A stretch of DNA of 64,000 bases from Kalmusia sp. IMI 367209 (GCA_027946365.1 JAPEUQ010000008.1:930001-994000), one strand, 5' to 3'. Shown: positions 10,163-23,220, counted from the first letter of the stretch. Numbers and translations: made by a program. Notes: generated by a model from the letters alone, not told the origin.

Positions 10163-11512
10163 TCAGCTAGCGTCCAGCTCGCACATCTCCGTTAGCCATC
10201 CCATCACTTCTTCGCTTGTTTCGTGGGTCGTGAATGGCGCTTTCATTGGGAAAGGACTGAGTTTTTGCAGGGTTGACTCCTTGGGGATGTACTCTTTGAG
10301 TCGCCGTTCGATATCAGGGTCCCCAATAACCCGGACAATGTTGAGCAAAATCCCTCTCTGGAGGTATTCACCATTCGTGGGCAGCATCGGCCACGCCGTT
10401 AACTTCGGGAGGCTATTGACCCAGTTTGGTGGCTTGTAGATCGAAAGTCGGATCACAGTGAATAGCATGTGAAAGTAAAGATAGCGTCTTGCTGGCCTCG
10501 CAGTTACGCCGTCTCGAAAATCAAGTTCCGACTCATGAACATCTGCCCACTGGTATTTCCCTCCTCCATAAGACTGGCTGCGCAATTTTTCATCGATCAC
10601 ATAAGCTTGCAGGCTCTGACCCGTATGACCTGCATTGTCCAGAAGGATAACCAGCTGCGCATTGTCAAAGGCCTTTTCCACGTCTTCGTGGAGAAAGAGG
10701 CCATTACGCTCGTCCATCAATGTCGTACCGTAGCCGAAAAGATCCTCTGCAAGCACATTCCCAAGAGAGTAGGGGACGATGTGCGCTGCGGTTGTCTGCT
10801 TAGCCGGGATCCAGTCTTTAGTAACCGGGCACCAGCGTTCTTTATGTGGCCCTTCGAAGCGGTCGCATTTATAGATTTTTTCAAGATTTCTAGAAAACTC
10901 AGCCTGTCCTTCTCTTGTCTTACGTTGGCGTGTGGGGTTACTAGTCACAATGCTTCCCCTTGGGTCCTGCGGGGTTGGGGCTGCGACGTATTCCTTTGTG
11001 ACTACTTGGCCTCCTTGATTCGGGTTGACTTTGAATTTCTCGGCCATACACTTGAGGTGGCTGAGAGTCATTGTTCTCAAGCTTGGATCTATCTCAAGAC
11101 CGTTGCGATGGATCTGTAGATGCCATAGGTTTATTCCAATCCTATCGTGGCATTTTGAGACCATTGCACCCTCCGACAATTGGTTTAGTCCTACCAACTC
11201 AATTAGGAGGACATCCGTTAACATCCACTGCTTCTTCGCAGCTTCCACAAGCTGTATCATATCCTCCTTCTGTGGTCTCGGGTTCCCCTTTGATGCTTTC
11301 CACTGGTCATCAACTTCTGACATCCTCTTTTGCACAGCCTTTGCCGTCTCGTTCGCAAGTCCAGGTGCATTATCACATAGTGCTTCGCATATCTCGACCT
11401 CCGCCCGGTACCACTCCGAATCGAAATCTATAGGGTCCCAGATGCGCCGGCCAGAGTCATCTGAAAGCCCGGAAAGGGCCTTCTCGAGTCTTGCTTGCGT
11501 AGAATTGTCCAT
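10163..11512 (-). CDS. HNH-nuclease-domain protein (HNH_2 type)
   Basis: A single exon of 449 residues. In the middle, about residues 215-290, lies a motif set typical of fungal HNH_2 proteins: CDRFEGPHKERWCPVTKDW, then TTAAHIVPYSLG (the His of the beta-beta-alpha metal site), then LMDERNGLFLHEDVEKAFD (Asn and the closing His). The N-terminal 140 residues are helical and charged. The C-terminal part, from ARRYLYFHMLFTVIRLSIYK on, matches the usual tail of these proteins in overall pattern. The family is expanded in filamentous ascomycetes and rarely studied. A nuclease activity is likely from the fold, but the target and role are unknown. No neighbouring gene suggests a defence or mobile cassette. 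The start is the first ATG in the frame, with an intron-free coding region. Confidence 0.85.
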   Translation of the reverse strand: MDNSTQARLEKALSGLSDDSGRRIWDPIDFDSEWYRAEVEICEALCDNAPGLANETAKAVQKRMSEVDDQWKASKGNPRPQKEDMIQLVEAAKKQWMLTDVLLIELVGLNQLSEGAMVSKCHDRIGINLWHLQIHRNGLEIDPSLRTMTLSHLKCMAEKFKVNPNQGGQVVTKEYVAAPTPQDPRGSIVTSNPTRQRKTREGQAEFSRNLEKIYKCDRFEGPHKERWCPVTKDWIPAKQTTAAHIVPYSLGNVLAEDLFGYGTTLMDERNGLFLHEDVEKAFDNAQLVILLDNAGHTGQSLQAYVIDEKLRSQSYGGGKYQWADVHESELDFRDGVTARPARRYLYFHMLFTVIRLSIYKPPNWVNSLPKLTAWPMLPTNGEYLQRGILLNIVRVIGDPDIERRLKEYIPKESTLQKLSPFPMKAPFTTHETSEEVMGWLTEMCELDAS

Positions 11513-12610
11513 TACGATTTCTACAATCTATTAGCCTAGACCCCTCAATTACTCAGTAGATTGAAGTATCAAAGGTTGCGTAAGTATTACCCGCTTCGAA
11601 ATTCTTTAGCGTAAGTGCAGTGGACACTTTGTATTCAATGGATACGAGTTTGCCAGCTGGGGACAAATGTTCACGAGCGCTAGCTTTATACTTACTTGGT
11701 GAAATTTGCGAGGCTCATTCTCGCCGAGATGCCTGGGAGCCATGGCGGCAGCGCATCGCCAGTCACCTTGCTGCGAGGTTACTTGGCCTATTTCTGAGAC
11801 CAATCAATGAACGATTAGTACGCCACTAGCGCTTGGGCTGAAGAAGGACGCAAAAGCAATTCATGAATTGTCTCAGCCTGATCTAAATTTAGTAACTGCG
11901 GCATAGGTGCCAACGCAATGTTGCCTGCGATATTTCTATTAGCATGTTAATGTCTAGTGCTAAAGTAATACCCACCATAGCCTTATGACCTTCTATTCAT
12001 GCTTCGTACCCGGCACGCGAGCCATTTTTCCAAAGAACAACGTTTAGTACAAATACGAACGGCCACAACCTTGACCCACAAAGAGCTGACGATGTGAAGC
12101 ATGGTGATAGACGCGCCACAAAGTACTTGTAGGTACATCCAGAAGCGTATATGTATCTGGTCGTCTAAGCTAGCCTATTTTATTCGAGGTATGTTGTAGG
12201 TTTTGCGGTATGACCCCACCAGCTAGTTGTGCCAAGAAATGAAAGCATTGTCACGAGACTGGTTGCCCCGTGGATGCACTGAACACAGTAGGAGGCTTGC
12301 GTCATGGAATATTTGATGATGGTATACAGGGGTATACAACTGTGACGTTTCTGGAATGAGCTCGTCGTCACCTGCGAGATCACTGAATGTGCATAACCCT
12401 GCCAGCGCCGCTTTCCACCCTCTCCACACTCTCTCGGTAATTCAACTTCCCCAAACGAAGGGGGAGAAGCTCACAGCGGGTATATCTAAGCTTTTCGCGA
12501 CGCATGCGGTGGCTACCCTTGACCAGCTACTTAGCAGGACAGACTTTATCTTCAAAATCTTTCTGCGTACGCGGTGCACCTGCCCAGTCCACAACAAGAG
12601 ACGCACGAGC
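11513..12610. other. divergent promoter region, nothing coding recognised
   Basis: About 1.1 kb between the HNH gene (minus) and the next gene (plus), so it should hold both promoters. Open frames at 11606-11829 overlap each other on opposite strands and look like chance. Confidence 0.45.
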
Positions 12611-14411
12611 ATGAGCAACATGTCATCGTCGCATCAACTCCCGATGCCAAATAACGCTGCGGAGCGCATTCCAACACAAAGGCTACCAGACCCATCCTGC
12701 TTGAGCCACTCGTCCTTATCGGTATCTTCTGAGCCATTCTCACCATGGCAGCCGATTCAAACGATCCCTGCTTTGTACAAAGTATACTTCATCCCCGACG
12801 CCACATGTGTACCTCATCATTCGATAATCTACAAGCAGAAGCGGGAACATGGGTTCTTTAGACACCCAATTCTCGTTGTCAAGCTGGATCATGACAGTCG
12901 CATTGCATATTTCTACGCATTAACGAGTTTCCCGCCGGAAGCGATCGGTGATCTTCAGATGTTTCTACGAGTGGGTACAACGACTTTGAACGAGGGCTCA
13001 AAGACCCTTCAACTTGCACGTGGCTCTGCTTGTATGCAACGCGATTCATACGTAAACCTCGAGCAGCGCTTCGCAATCGAATGGGAACACCTCCGCCACT
13101 GGGCTGTACATGTGGCTATCGACTTCGAAGAACATTGGAAGCTAGATTCAATGATTCACAATCTAGAAGCTAAGCAGAACCGTTGTATGTTATCACACTC
13201 CGAAATCCTAATATGTATGCTGACCTTGACACTTTCATGTAGACATTTACAAGCCTCTGCCCGCGGATTTCAGTAACGTCAAACCTGGCACTGTTGTAAT
13301 GCTGTAAGTATGGCTAGAAAGAGACGACGCACGGATCAGTCTCTTTGACAGGGTCATTTCTCTGGACTTCTATATCCTCTGTTGCGAATCACGCTGACAT
13401 AGGACCCTGTACAGGCCTAACCCTCTCGGTTCGAGTACTTTTGGAGCGCCTGTTGTCGTACTTGTCAACAACTTCCCCAACTTCCGTTATCTTCGCATCA
13501 AATTACAAGCCAACAGCTCAAATTTTGCGTCTGGAGGACCGATAAAGTATCATCAGCCCCGACAATACTGCTTGAAACTATGCGAGTATCCGGAACTAGA
13601 CGAAGACGACCTTTTGGTGCTGTTGTTTGAGCCTGGCTCGCGACAGATGCGTGAACCGTCTTACGTGGAGATCCAGAAGGTTGCTGTGTGGGAGAGGCTC
13701 GAAAAGTGCAAGACATGGTGCGTCCCGCCTGTTCGAATCCAGGAAGCTTCAATCCAGCAGTTGTTGCAGTACATAGATGACTTACCTCTGAACCGCCACA
13801 ACGCCTTGGCCTTGACGAAATATAGAAAGCAGTTACTACCGCTTGCGAAAAACTCTCTTGCGCAGAACAAGCAAGCAAAAGGCTTTGGAAGTCATATCTC
13901 GCAGCCGCCCACCCGACTGGGAGTCCTACACAGATACGGGGCGTCGTTCACGATCATGCCTCACAATGTTGTAAACTGGGCTCCGCTTATTGGCCAACCT
14001 CAGTTTCATCAGTCTCCACCCTTGACTGGCTCAAATAGGATCGAAACTTGTAGCTTTGCGCCCAACGGACGAATACCTTCGCAGACGGTCCCGACGTATA
14101 CGGCTAGCTCAGGTGCTCAGCAGTTCGGCCACGGTGCCTGGATGCTTACGGTGGGAGGAACAGCTTCTGCTCAAATCTTTTGGCTCAATAATACCAACGC
14201 CGCTCAAACCACTCAGAGTCTACATGATCGTTCTCCTAGACAATCACCACATAGCAAGTTGTGGCCGGCGAGTAATAAGACAACAGATATGGAAAACCGA
14301 TACCAGCACGCAATCGTTCCGCTCCCTGCTAGGAATGTCAGGAACTGGTTCGTGCCACGGAACCCATACTCTGAGGTCCCCGACTCTCTTCGTGACACTA
14401 GCAATCAGTGA
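12611..14411 (+). CDS. protein of unknown function, three exons
   Basis: Exons 12611-13184, 13243-13303 and 13415-14411, with introns of 58 and 111 nt, give about 543 residues. I do not recognise the family. The middle third looks like a folded domain: ALYKVYFIPDATCVPHHS, then HGFFRHPILVVKLDHDSR, and after the second splice LPNPLGSSTFGAPVVVLVNN. The repeated hydrophobic strands suggest a beta-rich fold. The N-terminal 50 residues and the last 200 are Ser/Pro/Asn-rich and probably disordered. Both splice joins restore one continuous frame, which is good support for a real gene. The start is uncertain: the frame is open back to an ATG at 12356, and a second Met lies at 12620. I took 12611. Confidence 0.72.
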
Positions 14412-17400
14412 GCACCGGCCCTGCGTGGTGCTCCTGATCTATATACTGTTTTCTCCCTCTATGCACATTTGACTACCAACACACCATTACTAGAATCTAC
14501 GATGATAGAATTGTTCGGATACCCAGAGCTAGATATAGGGCTCCGATTAAGTTTTCTTCCATTACATTCTCTATTCCATAGGCCTAGGAGAAAGGGGGTT
14601 CCTTTTTCAAGTGCGTCTTTCTTCTAATGCGATCGGTCTTGCTAGCCCTTTTCGTGGACGTGCACATTGGTAATGGACTCCTCCGAGAGTCTGGAAGTGT
14701 TGAAGAGGAGCATTCACGACGGCATGCCTGGAGCTTGGAATCAGCAGATCTTGATACTTTTGTTTCTGAAGCTTCTTGATGATACATGAAGGTAAAAGCG
14801 CGTATTACCTCGTTTACTCCCTGCAATAAGAGTAGGTCTTGTTCTTGTACGAAGCCTTTGACGTTGCTCTGGCATTACTGCATCCGGGCTAACTGAAGCC
14901 GCCAACTTGAATGTATTGCAACTGCGGTATATCAACATCGAAATCAGACATTGGTTTGATCTGCTTGGTGCATGACGCGTACACATGCGATCTCCTTCCA
15001 GATCTCTATTCGACAAGCACCCGCACGAGACTCCCAACGATCTCAACACGCCCTCGCTGACATAACTTCTCCTTTTCTAACACAGTTGTTCCGATCCTCA
15101 TCTCGCTTAGTATCTCCCCTTCCGTGCCTAGACCACAAGCCTCTTGTAGCTCCCGTCACAATTCACAATTCAGTTCACAAAACCCTAGACTTTCCTATAC
15201 CAGCTAACTCCCCGAGAGGCGAGTGGGCCACGTGGAAACCGAATGCGATGCTGTGCGCCCCTGCGTCAGGATCGCGTTGGGCGCTGTGTGGAGGATTTTG
15301 GCAGGATTCGGGGGATTCGGTGGCGCGCAGGGCTTTACCTTTGTGTTGGGAATTCTACCTGAGGTTTGGGTCTGTTTGAGGATTCAGGATGGAGGATGGG
15401 AGGGCGCGTGGGGTATTTTTGAATTGGTAAAAGCGATGACATCGACTTTGGGGAATGGGTTGTGCATGTATCTGGGTTAGGGGAGCGATTTTGGCTTAGA
15501 GAACGTTGAGCTTGCGCATTGTAGGAGGAGCTTGGTGATGGATGTGAGCGCATGTAGTTCGTGAATATGTGATTGGGTGTGTCTGACGGTATTTTTAGTA
15601 GCTGCCCTAAGTAGTACTATTATGCAGAGTGACCAACTGTGGCGTCAAACGTTTGATGTCCACTGCAGAGCACACACGAGCTTCCAGAATCTTTCCGTTG
15701 CGTCTGTGTACTCGCCCGATGAGTTGGCGCGTACGCTTGTGCAGATGTGGTAGAAGCGATGAATTACTTCGCAAGGCGTGCTGATCTCCCGTGCTCGGAA
15801 GTCGTCCACAATGAGTGTCGCGTGACGGGAATTATGGTCTACCGTTGTAGCGAGACTGGCTGTCTCTTGGTATATCCAATGATCCTAGTAATACTGGAGA
15901 GAGAGAATATTCACCAAGGTTGGCGAGATACGGAAATGTGGCAGGAGCGATGTGCATGGAGTGTGATTTCCAATTGGACCAGAACCCCTTCTGCGGAGCC
16001 TCCTGCTAGAAACCAACTCTTCTCCACAACTCCAAAGCTCAGGCCTGCAGCGTCGACCCAATTCACTCTTCTAGTTGTGTCGCTCCTACCAGTTCGTCGC
16101 GCAAAGTTCCAAGTTCAGTCTGTAACATGGCACGGTCTGCTATTACGCATGGCTGTATCTCGGCGAACACCGGCAAGTCACACTTCCCTGGTAAACGTTA
16201 CTGCAGGTGACAAGAGAGGGATCGTCTGCCGCTCCAGAGAAGCAGACAATCCTTGCGTGTACTGCACGGCATAGCGAGAGCCGCGTGACCCATCTGAACG
16301 GCGAAGTTGTCAGGGTGAGTTGGGGCATCCCCAACTTCGGAATGAGGAAAAACGGTCGAGGCGTGAGTAGGGCTGCGAAAGACCTGCGCAGCAATGATAC
16401 GCGAACAAGGGTTGGACGGCTTTGTGGAAAGCCTTCTCCGAGTAGCCCAATCGACTGGAACATCCAACAGCAGTGGCGCTTTACCCCCGCGTGAAAATCC
16501 TCTTCTAGAAGGCCTTTCCAAGTACTTCGTCAGCACTCACGCGCTACGATAGGGTCCACGGCCACTACAACAACGGCTGATGGCAGGCAAGGTATTGCTC
16601 GTTGGTTAGAGGCTTCATGCTGGCCCGCACGCGGCGTCTCGAACAGCCGAGCTGCCTGAGGCAATATGCGCACTGCAGCAAAACGGCATCAACTCGGCTC
16701 CACGAGTAATGTCTCGCCAACGATGCTTCAACCAACTACATACAGATGGGTCATGACGATACTAGCATCCCACCAATCCATCGCGCTCTCGGTATCCGTC
16801 GAGACTGCACACCGACATTTCTGACTCGACTAAAGCAAGTACCTGTACGCTAACATGCCCCGCTCTCACCACGCCTCGCGCTCGTGGACAACACTACAGC
16901 CCACAATTAAGCAGAGACCATACGAGCATCAAAGAATGGCCTATCCTATACCGATAGCAACAGGTGGCAACGGATATAGGCCCATAAGGATACTGCAGGA
17001 GAATACCGGTCTATTACCTAAAGTGTTCTTCTTTCTTTTCTGGCTCGATGATGATGATCCTCGCGCCTTGAGACATACGACTCAGTCTTTTCTCGTGGGC
17101 GTCGCCGTGGCTTTTTTGTCGGGAGCATGACACAGGAACTGCAGAACGACGTCGCACAACGATTGATCGTTCACGCCAGCGGGCCGTAGAAAAGGGCTTC
17201 CACGTGTCGGAATCCTGGCGCCACGAGCGAAGCCCATGACTCAATAGCCGGGGCTGCTAATTTCTGCCGTCTGGGCAGTTGATCCCGGCCCGACGAGGGT
17301 ACGATTGGCCACACGATAATCTATCCTGGGTCTCCCCTCAACAAATTCGCGTAGATCAAAAGGTTGTCGCAAACAGCTGATTTTTGCAGAAGCGGCAGTA

Positions 17401-19406
17401 TCCTCGGCACCTATCGACCGCACTTGCTGAAACGTATTTTGGTCGCGCGGCAATGGGCGGAAGCCTCCTCCTTGCTCCCTGGAAGTGAGGAATGCTTGTC
17501 AAATGTCAGAAGACGGTTTGTTTCATTCCCGGCATCCGAAGAGTCCGGACTGCTGATGCTCAATGTTTGAGCATTTCGCCCGGCAGATAGACATGGAGAA
17601 GAGCGTGATCTCTCTTACAGCGTCACGATTTGCTTCTTGGCAGCTACTACTCCGGGAAAGTAGCGGGCGGGTATATCGCCTTGCGACGACAGCGATAGCT
17701 AAAACCATTGCTCTGGCCAATAGCGTCCGTGGGAGCGATGGCCACCATATTTGCAGAGTTTGCCTGTGAAACTGCGCGAGGTAATGCGAAGACAAAGGAA
17801 TGTTCATCTTTCAGTCGTCATATCGACACGGCAAAAAGCGGCAAGGCGAGGCTCGGGAATAGCAAGCGGCATGCCCCTTACCTCTGTGCCCCGGATCTGA
17901 AACGTGGGGGCACTTGCCATTTCATAGGCTTTCTTCGCGTGCCAACTCGGAGATTTCAGCATCAGGATTTGGGAGCCTTGCAGAGTCTCTGAGACGAGAT
18001 GGCGCACCGGGCGCAGTTTTGCCTCTCTATTTTTGCATGCGAGAACGAACTACACACTTCACCGAAAGCTCATGATGGTTAGTGGCGCGATCTGCGCTTC
18101 CTTGAAACTGCTCTGCTCACGCCTATTCGCCGAGGGCGCCGCTGAGTGGCCGGATGAAGATTGTATTTGGGCCATTCCACAAACAGCCAGGCGGGAGGCG
18201 TGAAAGGGTCCAGCAGATCGGGTACGGCGGGGGCCCCAGCAAGGAACTTGGACATGTCTCGCATCCAGGCCGTGGGTCGCACACGTGGTCAGCGATCAGC
18301 ATCTTCTGTGACCCAAAACGCTCTGTCGTCCTGTGGACGCAGGTGTCTTGAGGAACGTAGCGGTTGTCACCAATATCAAACCAGCAAGAGCGGAGAATGC
18401 CGCCGCAGGTCACCCACGGACGGCGGTCGATTGTGGTGGTGGTCGGTGGTCGGCGAAGCACATTCCAATCGCTATGCACGCAGTCTGGAGCGTGCGACGA
18501 CGACAGAAAATTGAGGATGGTGCGGGCAAGGGCCGGGCAAGAGATCCATTTCGCAGAAGGATTCGTCGCCGTCAGAAATATGCGGTCGCTGCGTGCGCAG
18601 GCCGGGCCGGGGCAGAAAACGTGGATTGCCACGTTTTGCTGAAGCATCAGCAATACTCCGCACCTCTCGGAACAGGGCTCGCGTTCCACAGCCGATGGTT
18701 GAGGTGGTTGGACGTCGCTGTCCGACTCCGCAACAAGCAAACAGCTGCCCGGCAGGCGTTACACGGCAACGGGGCCGTCCAGAGTTGAGCAAACGGCAGT
18801 GCAGCGCCAAACCGCGGTGTCCAAGGGCAGCGTAACGTCACTTTGCTGCTCGCAGCAAGCCCGAAGCTGCTCGCGGACGCACCTGCATGCGAGCATCGAC
18901 AAAGGACACAGGATGCGTTGCGCGTTGCGCCCGGCGCGATCGGAGGGCGCGCGCATTCGCAAGGATCTGAGTAAGAGTGTGATGCTGGTGGTGATTACGA
19001 TGATGCGCGTAGCCGTCCGGCGGCCTGGCCAGCTACCTCCTCACTCATCCCACCCGGACGAGTAGGCACACGCTGCTCAGGCAGAGCCTTGTACGTGTCC
19101 TGCGGCTGCCACGGTGTACATAGCACTCAGCAGCAGCGGCTTCTGTGTGTGCTTTGCTGCGCTAGGCGGCGCTCCATGGCGTGAAACGCCTTGGCCTCTA
19201 AGGCTCACGCGGTGGCAGGGATTGGCCTCGTGGAATGCCGTCGTGCTCCCTAATCGTTTTCGGTGTAGGCCCACGCCGTCGAATTCGTCGCAGGCCCGCG
19301 CTCTTCTGCTGGCCCAGCGCACGCACACCTTGAGCTTGACGGGCTACCCTGGCTAGTCCCACTCCCTTCCAGTCTGCGACTTCTATGCCTCTGCCCGCCG
19401 TGCTAG
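14412..19406. other. about 5 kb without a convincing gene, long flbA upstream region
   Basis: From about 16 kb the sequence becomes GC-rich, and open frames of up to 205 codons appear on both strands. They overlap each other, lack domains and have no consistent splice partners, which is expected by chance at high GC. Candidates looked at were 14972-15379, 15223-15480 and 15747-16274 (plus) and 18123-18740 (minus). The right end must hold the flbA promoter and 5' leader. Long upstream regions are usual for developmental regulators in these fungi, so regulatory content is more likely than missed enzymes, but transcribed non-coding RNA cannot be excluded. Confidence 0.45.
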
Positions 19407-21945
19407 ATGTCTATGAACACACCTCTGCTCCCTTTGACAGTCTCTCCCGCCGTCTCCGCCCCGTACCCCAACGCCCCCTCCAGCGACTCCCAGAAAGCAG
19501 ACCGCCTGCCCACCGATCCAGCGGCCTCTGGAGCGCCCGCCTCGTCTGACAGAGCCGCTGCTGCCCATGCCAGCTCGTCCACGACGCCAGCCGCCGCTCA
19601 AAAGCAGCCCTTGTCTTTCAGCCGCCGGTCGACGCTGACCTCGCGCTTTCCGCTCCTGCGCAAGTCGAGCGGCTCCCACGTCCGTGCCAGCAGCATCTCG
19701 CACGCCCTGCCCACCTCTTTCCTTTCACCAGCCGCCCCGCGTGCCTCGACCTCCTCTTCTCGTGGCCGCATCGATAACTCCGCAGAGGAGCTCCACTCCC
19801 GGGAGCCTTCCACGAGCGCCAGCATCAGGTCTGCCCGCGAGGCCGACAGCACCGCCAGCGACTCCCCGAGACCTGCCCTGTCCGCACTCTCGACGCCCAA
19901 TACCTCCTCCGACAGCGAGCCCGCCAGCAAGCTGGATAAAACTCGCCCGACCGCCAAGGCAGCCAAAGCAGGCGACAAGAAAATGCATCAAACCTCGTCA
20001 CGGCTTCTCCGCATGACGGACGATGAGCGGCCGTACAGCAGGGTACGTGGACAATTTTTCTTTGCACATTCCTCCTTGTACGTTTGAGCAGGCGTAACGG
20101 ACATTGCGGATGCCGTCATTTTCTGGCATCTGGCACCTGTCACCCTCCTTGTCACCCCCGAAAGAAGCCCCTTGTCCCGAAATAAATGCGTTGGGTCGGA
20201 TTTGGCCTGTTGTGGACGCACACACGTCGGACGCGCAATTCGCGATGCAAACACCGCGACACTGCTCTCCTAAGCCTTCAAGAATTCCAGGGCATATCTG
20301 CCTCTGCAGGGGGCTACCGGTTTCGTCACGTGCTGTAGGCAGGACGACGAAATAAGCCAATGCTTAAATCGGTCATAATGGGCCTCCGTGACTTGGATAA
20401 CGAACTATTTCTGGTGCATCTAGAACAATGCTGACGGTCACGTAGGATTTCAAGGATCTTTACTCGACCTTGATGGTCTCCCTGCCGCTCACGCCGCACC
20501 GTGTACGGTTTAGGATGATTGACTTCACATTCACAACTGATGAGGCCATCACCAACCTTGGTTCCCTGAAATTTTCGCAATCCAACCGCATGCCAGATCC
20601 AAAAGATGCCTCACGAGTCGTGACAACCACTACAACCACCACATTCTCCATGGCAAAAGAGATGGCACGGTCAGTATGCACGAGATTCTTGGAGGCAAAA
20701 TTCATCGAGTCGGTTGAGGGCAAGCTTGATTTCCAGAACAAGAGCTCAGTGTGGCAACTCACTCCCAAGGGCATCCACATACTGGAGCGATTTTGCGCCC
20801 GTAACGGTATTCAGTCCGCGCACGTCAAGGCTGTGATCGAGTCCTCGCGTAATCCGCACCAGCTTGTTATTCTCGAGCGAAGCACGGAGACCGACAAGCT
20901 GCACAACGACGAGCAGACGGTTGAGATTATTTTCCGCCGTTTCGTCGGAAACAGTGCAAATGAGACACAGTCGGATTCCGATTCGATCCATGAGTTTGGC
21001 AAGTGCGACATAGGCGTCCGAACCATCAAGCACAAGCCAACACAAAGCCGTCCATACGAACACACGTTCAATGGCAAAAACGCAGCTGAGTGGCTCATGG
21101 ACTGTTCCACAATGGTGGACCGCCGCGAAGCCAGTGAGATTGGTTCTATGTTTCTCCAACTGGGTCTAATTGCTCCGGTTGATGCGCGCAACTCTTCTGA
21201 GAAGTTTCAACCTCTCAAGCAAGTGCAGTACTACATCACACAACACGGCGAACGTATAGCTGGTTGGAGCCTTCTCGACGAAACGGCCACGACGGCAGAT
21301 TTGAACGCTGCCAAAGCTCGCGATGGCGCTGCTCGCGACTCCAACAGTAACCGAACGAACGTCATTATCCGCAACCCGTCTTGGCGTTTGTTGTACCGCG
21401 AGTTCCTGAAAGAGACCATGTGCGAAGAGAATCTGTCATTCTATATTGAGGTGCAAGAATTCAACTCGCAATATCGATTGGCCGTAAACGCCACGGGCGA
21501 TAACAAGATCGAGACGATTCGTGAAACCCTCGCAGCTGCCTATGGTAAGCCTCCTGTACCTGTATATTGTTACCAGTGCTAATGTTCACAGGCCTGTACA
21601 ATGCCTTCTTAGCACCTGGGTCGCCGAACGAGCTCAACATCGACCATGCTCTCCGCACGCAACTAGCCACCCGCATGACCCGCGCCGTCGGTGACGATAC
21701 TGCGATGATGCAAAGCTTGGTAGAAGTTGCATCACTCTTCGAGAAGGCCCAAAACTCGATATTCAAGCTGATGTCTAGCGTAAGCATACCCTAGATCAAC
21801 ATAGTCGGCCTCCTTCTAATTCAATCGATAGGACTCTGTTCCCAAATTCATCAAGCATCCCAAGTACGGCCCGCAACTGCGAGGTCTCGATGCCGCCGCC
21901 GCTGCCGCCTACGCCGCATCGTCTGCAACTTCGACCCGAGCATAA
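19407..21945 (+). CDS. flbA: FlbA-type regulator of G-protein signalling (DEP and RGS domains)
   Basis: Exons 19407-20042, 20446-21544, 21592-21779 and 21832-21945 give about 678 residues, close to the 719 of Aspergillus nidulans FlbA. The first 190 residues are Ser/Ala/Pro-rich and disordered. The conserved part begins at LLRMTDDERPYSR and, after the first intron, continues with two DEP-type domains. The first carries SLKFSQSNRMPDPKD and TTTTTTTFSMAKEMARSVC; the second, near residue 420, carries TFNGKNAAEWLMDC. The RGS domain (about 525-660) has LYREFLKETMCEENLSFYIE, then GLYNAFLAPGSPNELNIDH and VFKLMSS-type SIFKLMSSDSVPKFIKHPKY. RGS proteins speed GTP hydrolysis by G-alpha; FlbA restrains vegetative growth signalling and permits conidiation. 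The first intron is 403 nt against about 50 for the others. It interrupts the frame between residues 212 and 213, and both ends are canonical. Confidence 0.95.
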
Positions 21946-23220
21946 AAAAGTGCGAAACGACGACTTTCTTGTTACACGACCGCCATTTGTCATCATGTTG
22001 GGCCACTGTTCAGCAGCGGATGCATTATTCCCCCACTGTGCTCTTTGGTGCATATTCAATTCTTTCAACCATTTGAATTTAGACATCGGCGTTCCGGACG
22101 GATCAAAACATATCAGCATCTGGGCGGCGGTTTTACATTGCTATTCTACCTTTCCTTAACGCATCCGCACACCACCCATGACTCCGCTTTTTGACCAGAC
22201 GACTTTCTGTGCCCATCGAGCACCCCCGTGCACGCATTGGACGACTTGCCCCAGTGTACCAACAGGTGGTGTTATATGAAAAGGTCTCAGGTCGAGAATC
22301 ATTTATGGGCGCTGGGTTTCCACCAAGTTTATGCTGTTGGACCCGCATTTGGGTAATCATATGAGGGTACATCAGCGAGTTGGCTAGAAGATGTTGCTTC
22401 GATGGGTTGGATACCCGAGCTTGATGCTCGATATCGGCTGTTGGTTTTTCTCATGTCTGGATGGACGGTGGCTCTTGACTTTGACAACCTTTTTGAATTT
22501 GTTGCATTGGTAGCGGGATGGAGTAGGAGAGAGAGGGGGAATTGGATAGGGATGGGTATAGGACGTGTAGTTTAATACCAGGGCAGGTCAATAGATGGCT
22601 TATATGGCTAGTTCGGTTCGTGTGTAGTGATGTACATTGTCCTGATCGGAAGGATTGGATCGATGGTGAGTATACGCATAATCTACTTCAATTGTATCAC
22701 TAATGTAATAGACTTACACTACTTCTATTGCATCTCTCCAATATCCATATACGAGTCCGAGTGCACATTCTCGGGTACACGTCCCACGGACCCAAACTAT
22801 GCACGCGCAAACGTAACCTACTCCGGCTACCCATTTTCGGCGTCTCCGCTAGCCCTCCCCTTCTGGACTCCCGACCTGCATGTCACTAATTATAAGACCT
22901 CTAGCCCGGTCTGGGGGGAAGGGAAGGGGGGCGTGGGATGAGCACAGCATGGACGTGACACTCGCGTCGCGACGCGCAGCGAAATTTGCTGCGCTCCGCA
23001 CACTGTGATTTGCACGCCTGTCATGTGTGTATGTACCAGACGGGGGCGCGCGCGTAAGCGCCTCGAACACGAAGCGTGTCTAAATAGGACCGCTCGGTGC
23101 CGGATCTGCATGTTAGCGGTTGTAAATTTGGTCGATCGGATAGTGAACAATGGGATTCTTTAGGGAAAAAAGTACTTCTTTTTTAGCGCGGGCACGCACG
23201 TGGGTTAAAGTTACGGGCCC
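21946..23220. other. flbA 3' region and intergenic sequence
   Basis: Likely contains the flbA 3' untranslated region. A GC-skewed block at 22970-23080 contains GCGTCGCGACGCGC, a perfect short palindrome. No gene is supported; the small plus frame at 22627-22941 is of low complexity and has no domain. Confidence 0.4.

Noticed and set aside
13731..13740. GTTCGAATCC, identical to a tRNA B box
   Set aside because: It lies inside the exon of a supported protein gene, and no acceptor stem or anticodon arm can be folded around it.
15747..16274. Plus-strand open frame of 175 codons
   Set aside because: No family resemblance, mixed composition, overlapped by long frames on the other strand, no splice support.
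18123..18740. Minus-strand open frame of 205 codons in the flbA upstream region
   Set aside because: GC-rich stretch where frames on both strands stay open together; no domain, odd Cys/Pro/Arg composition and no start context.
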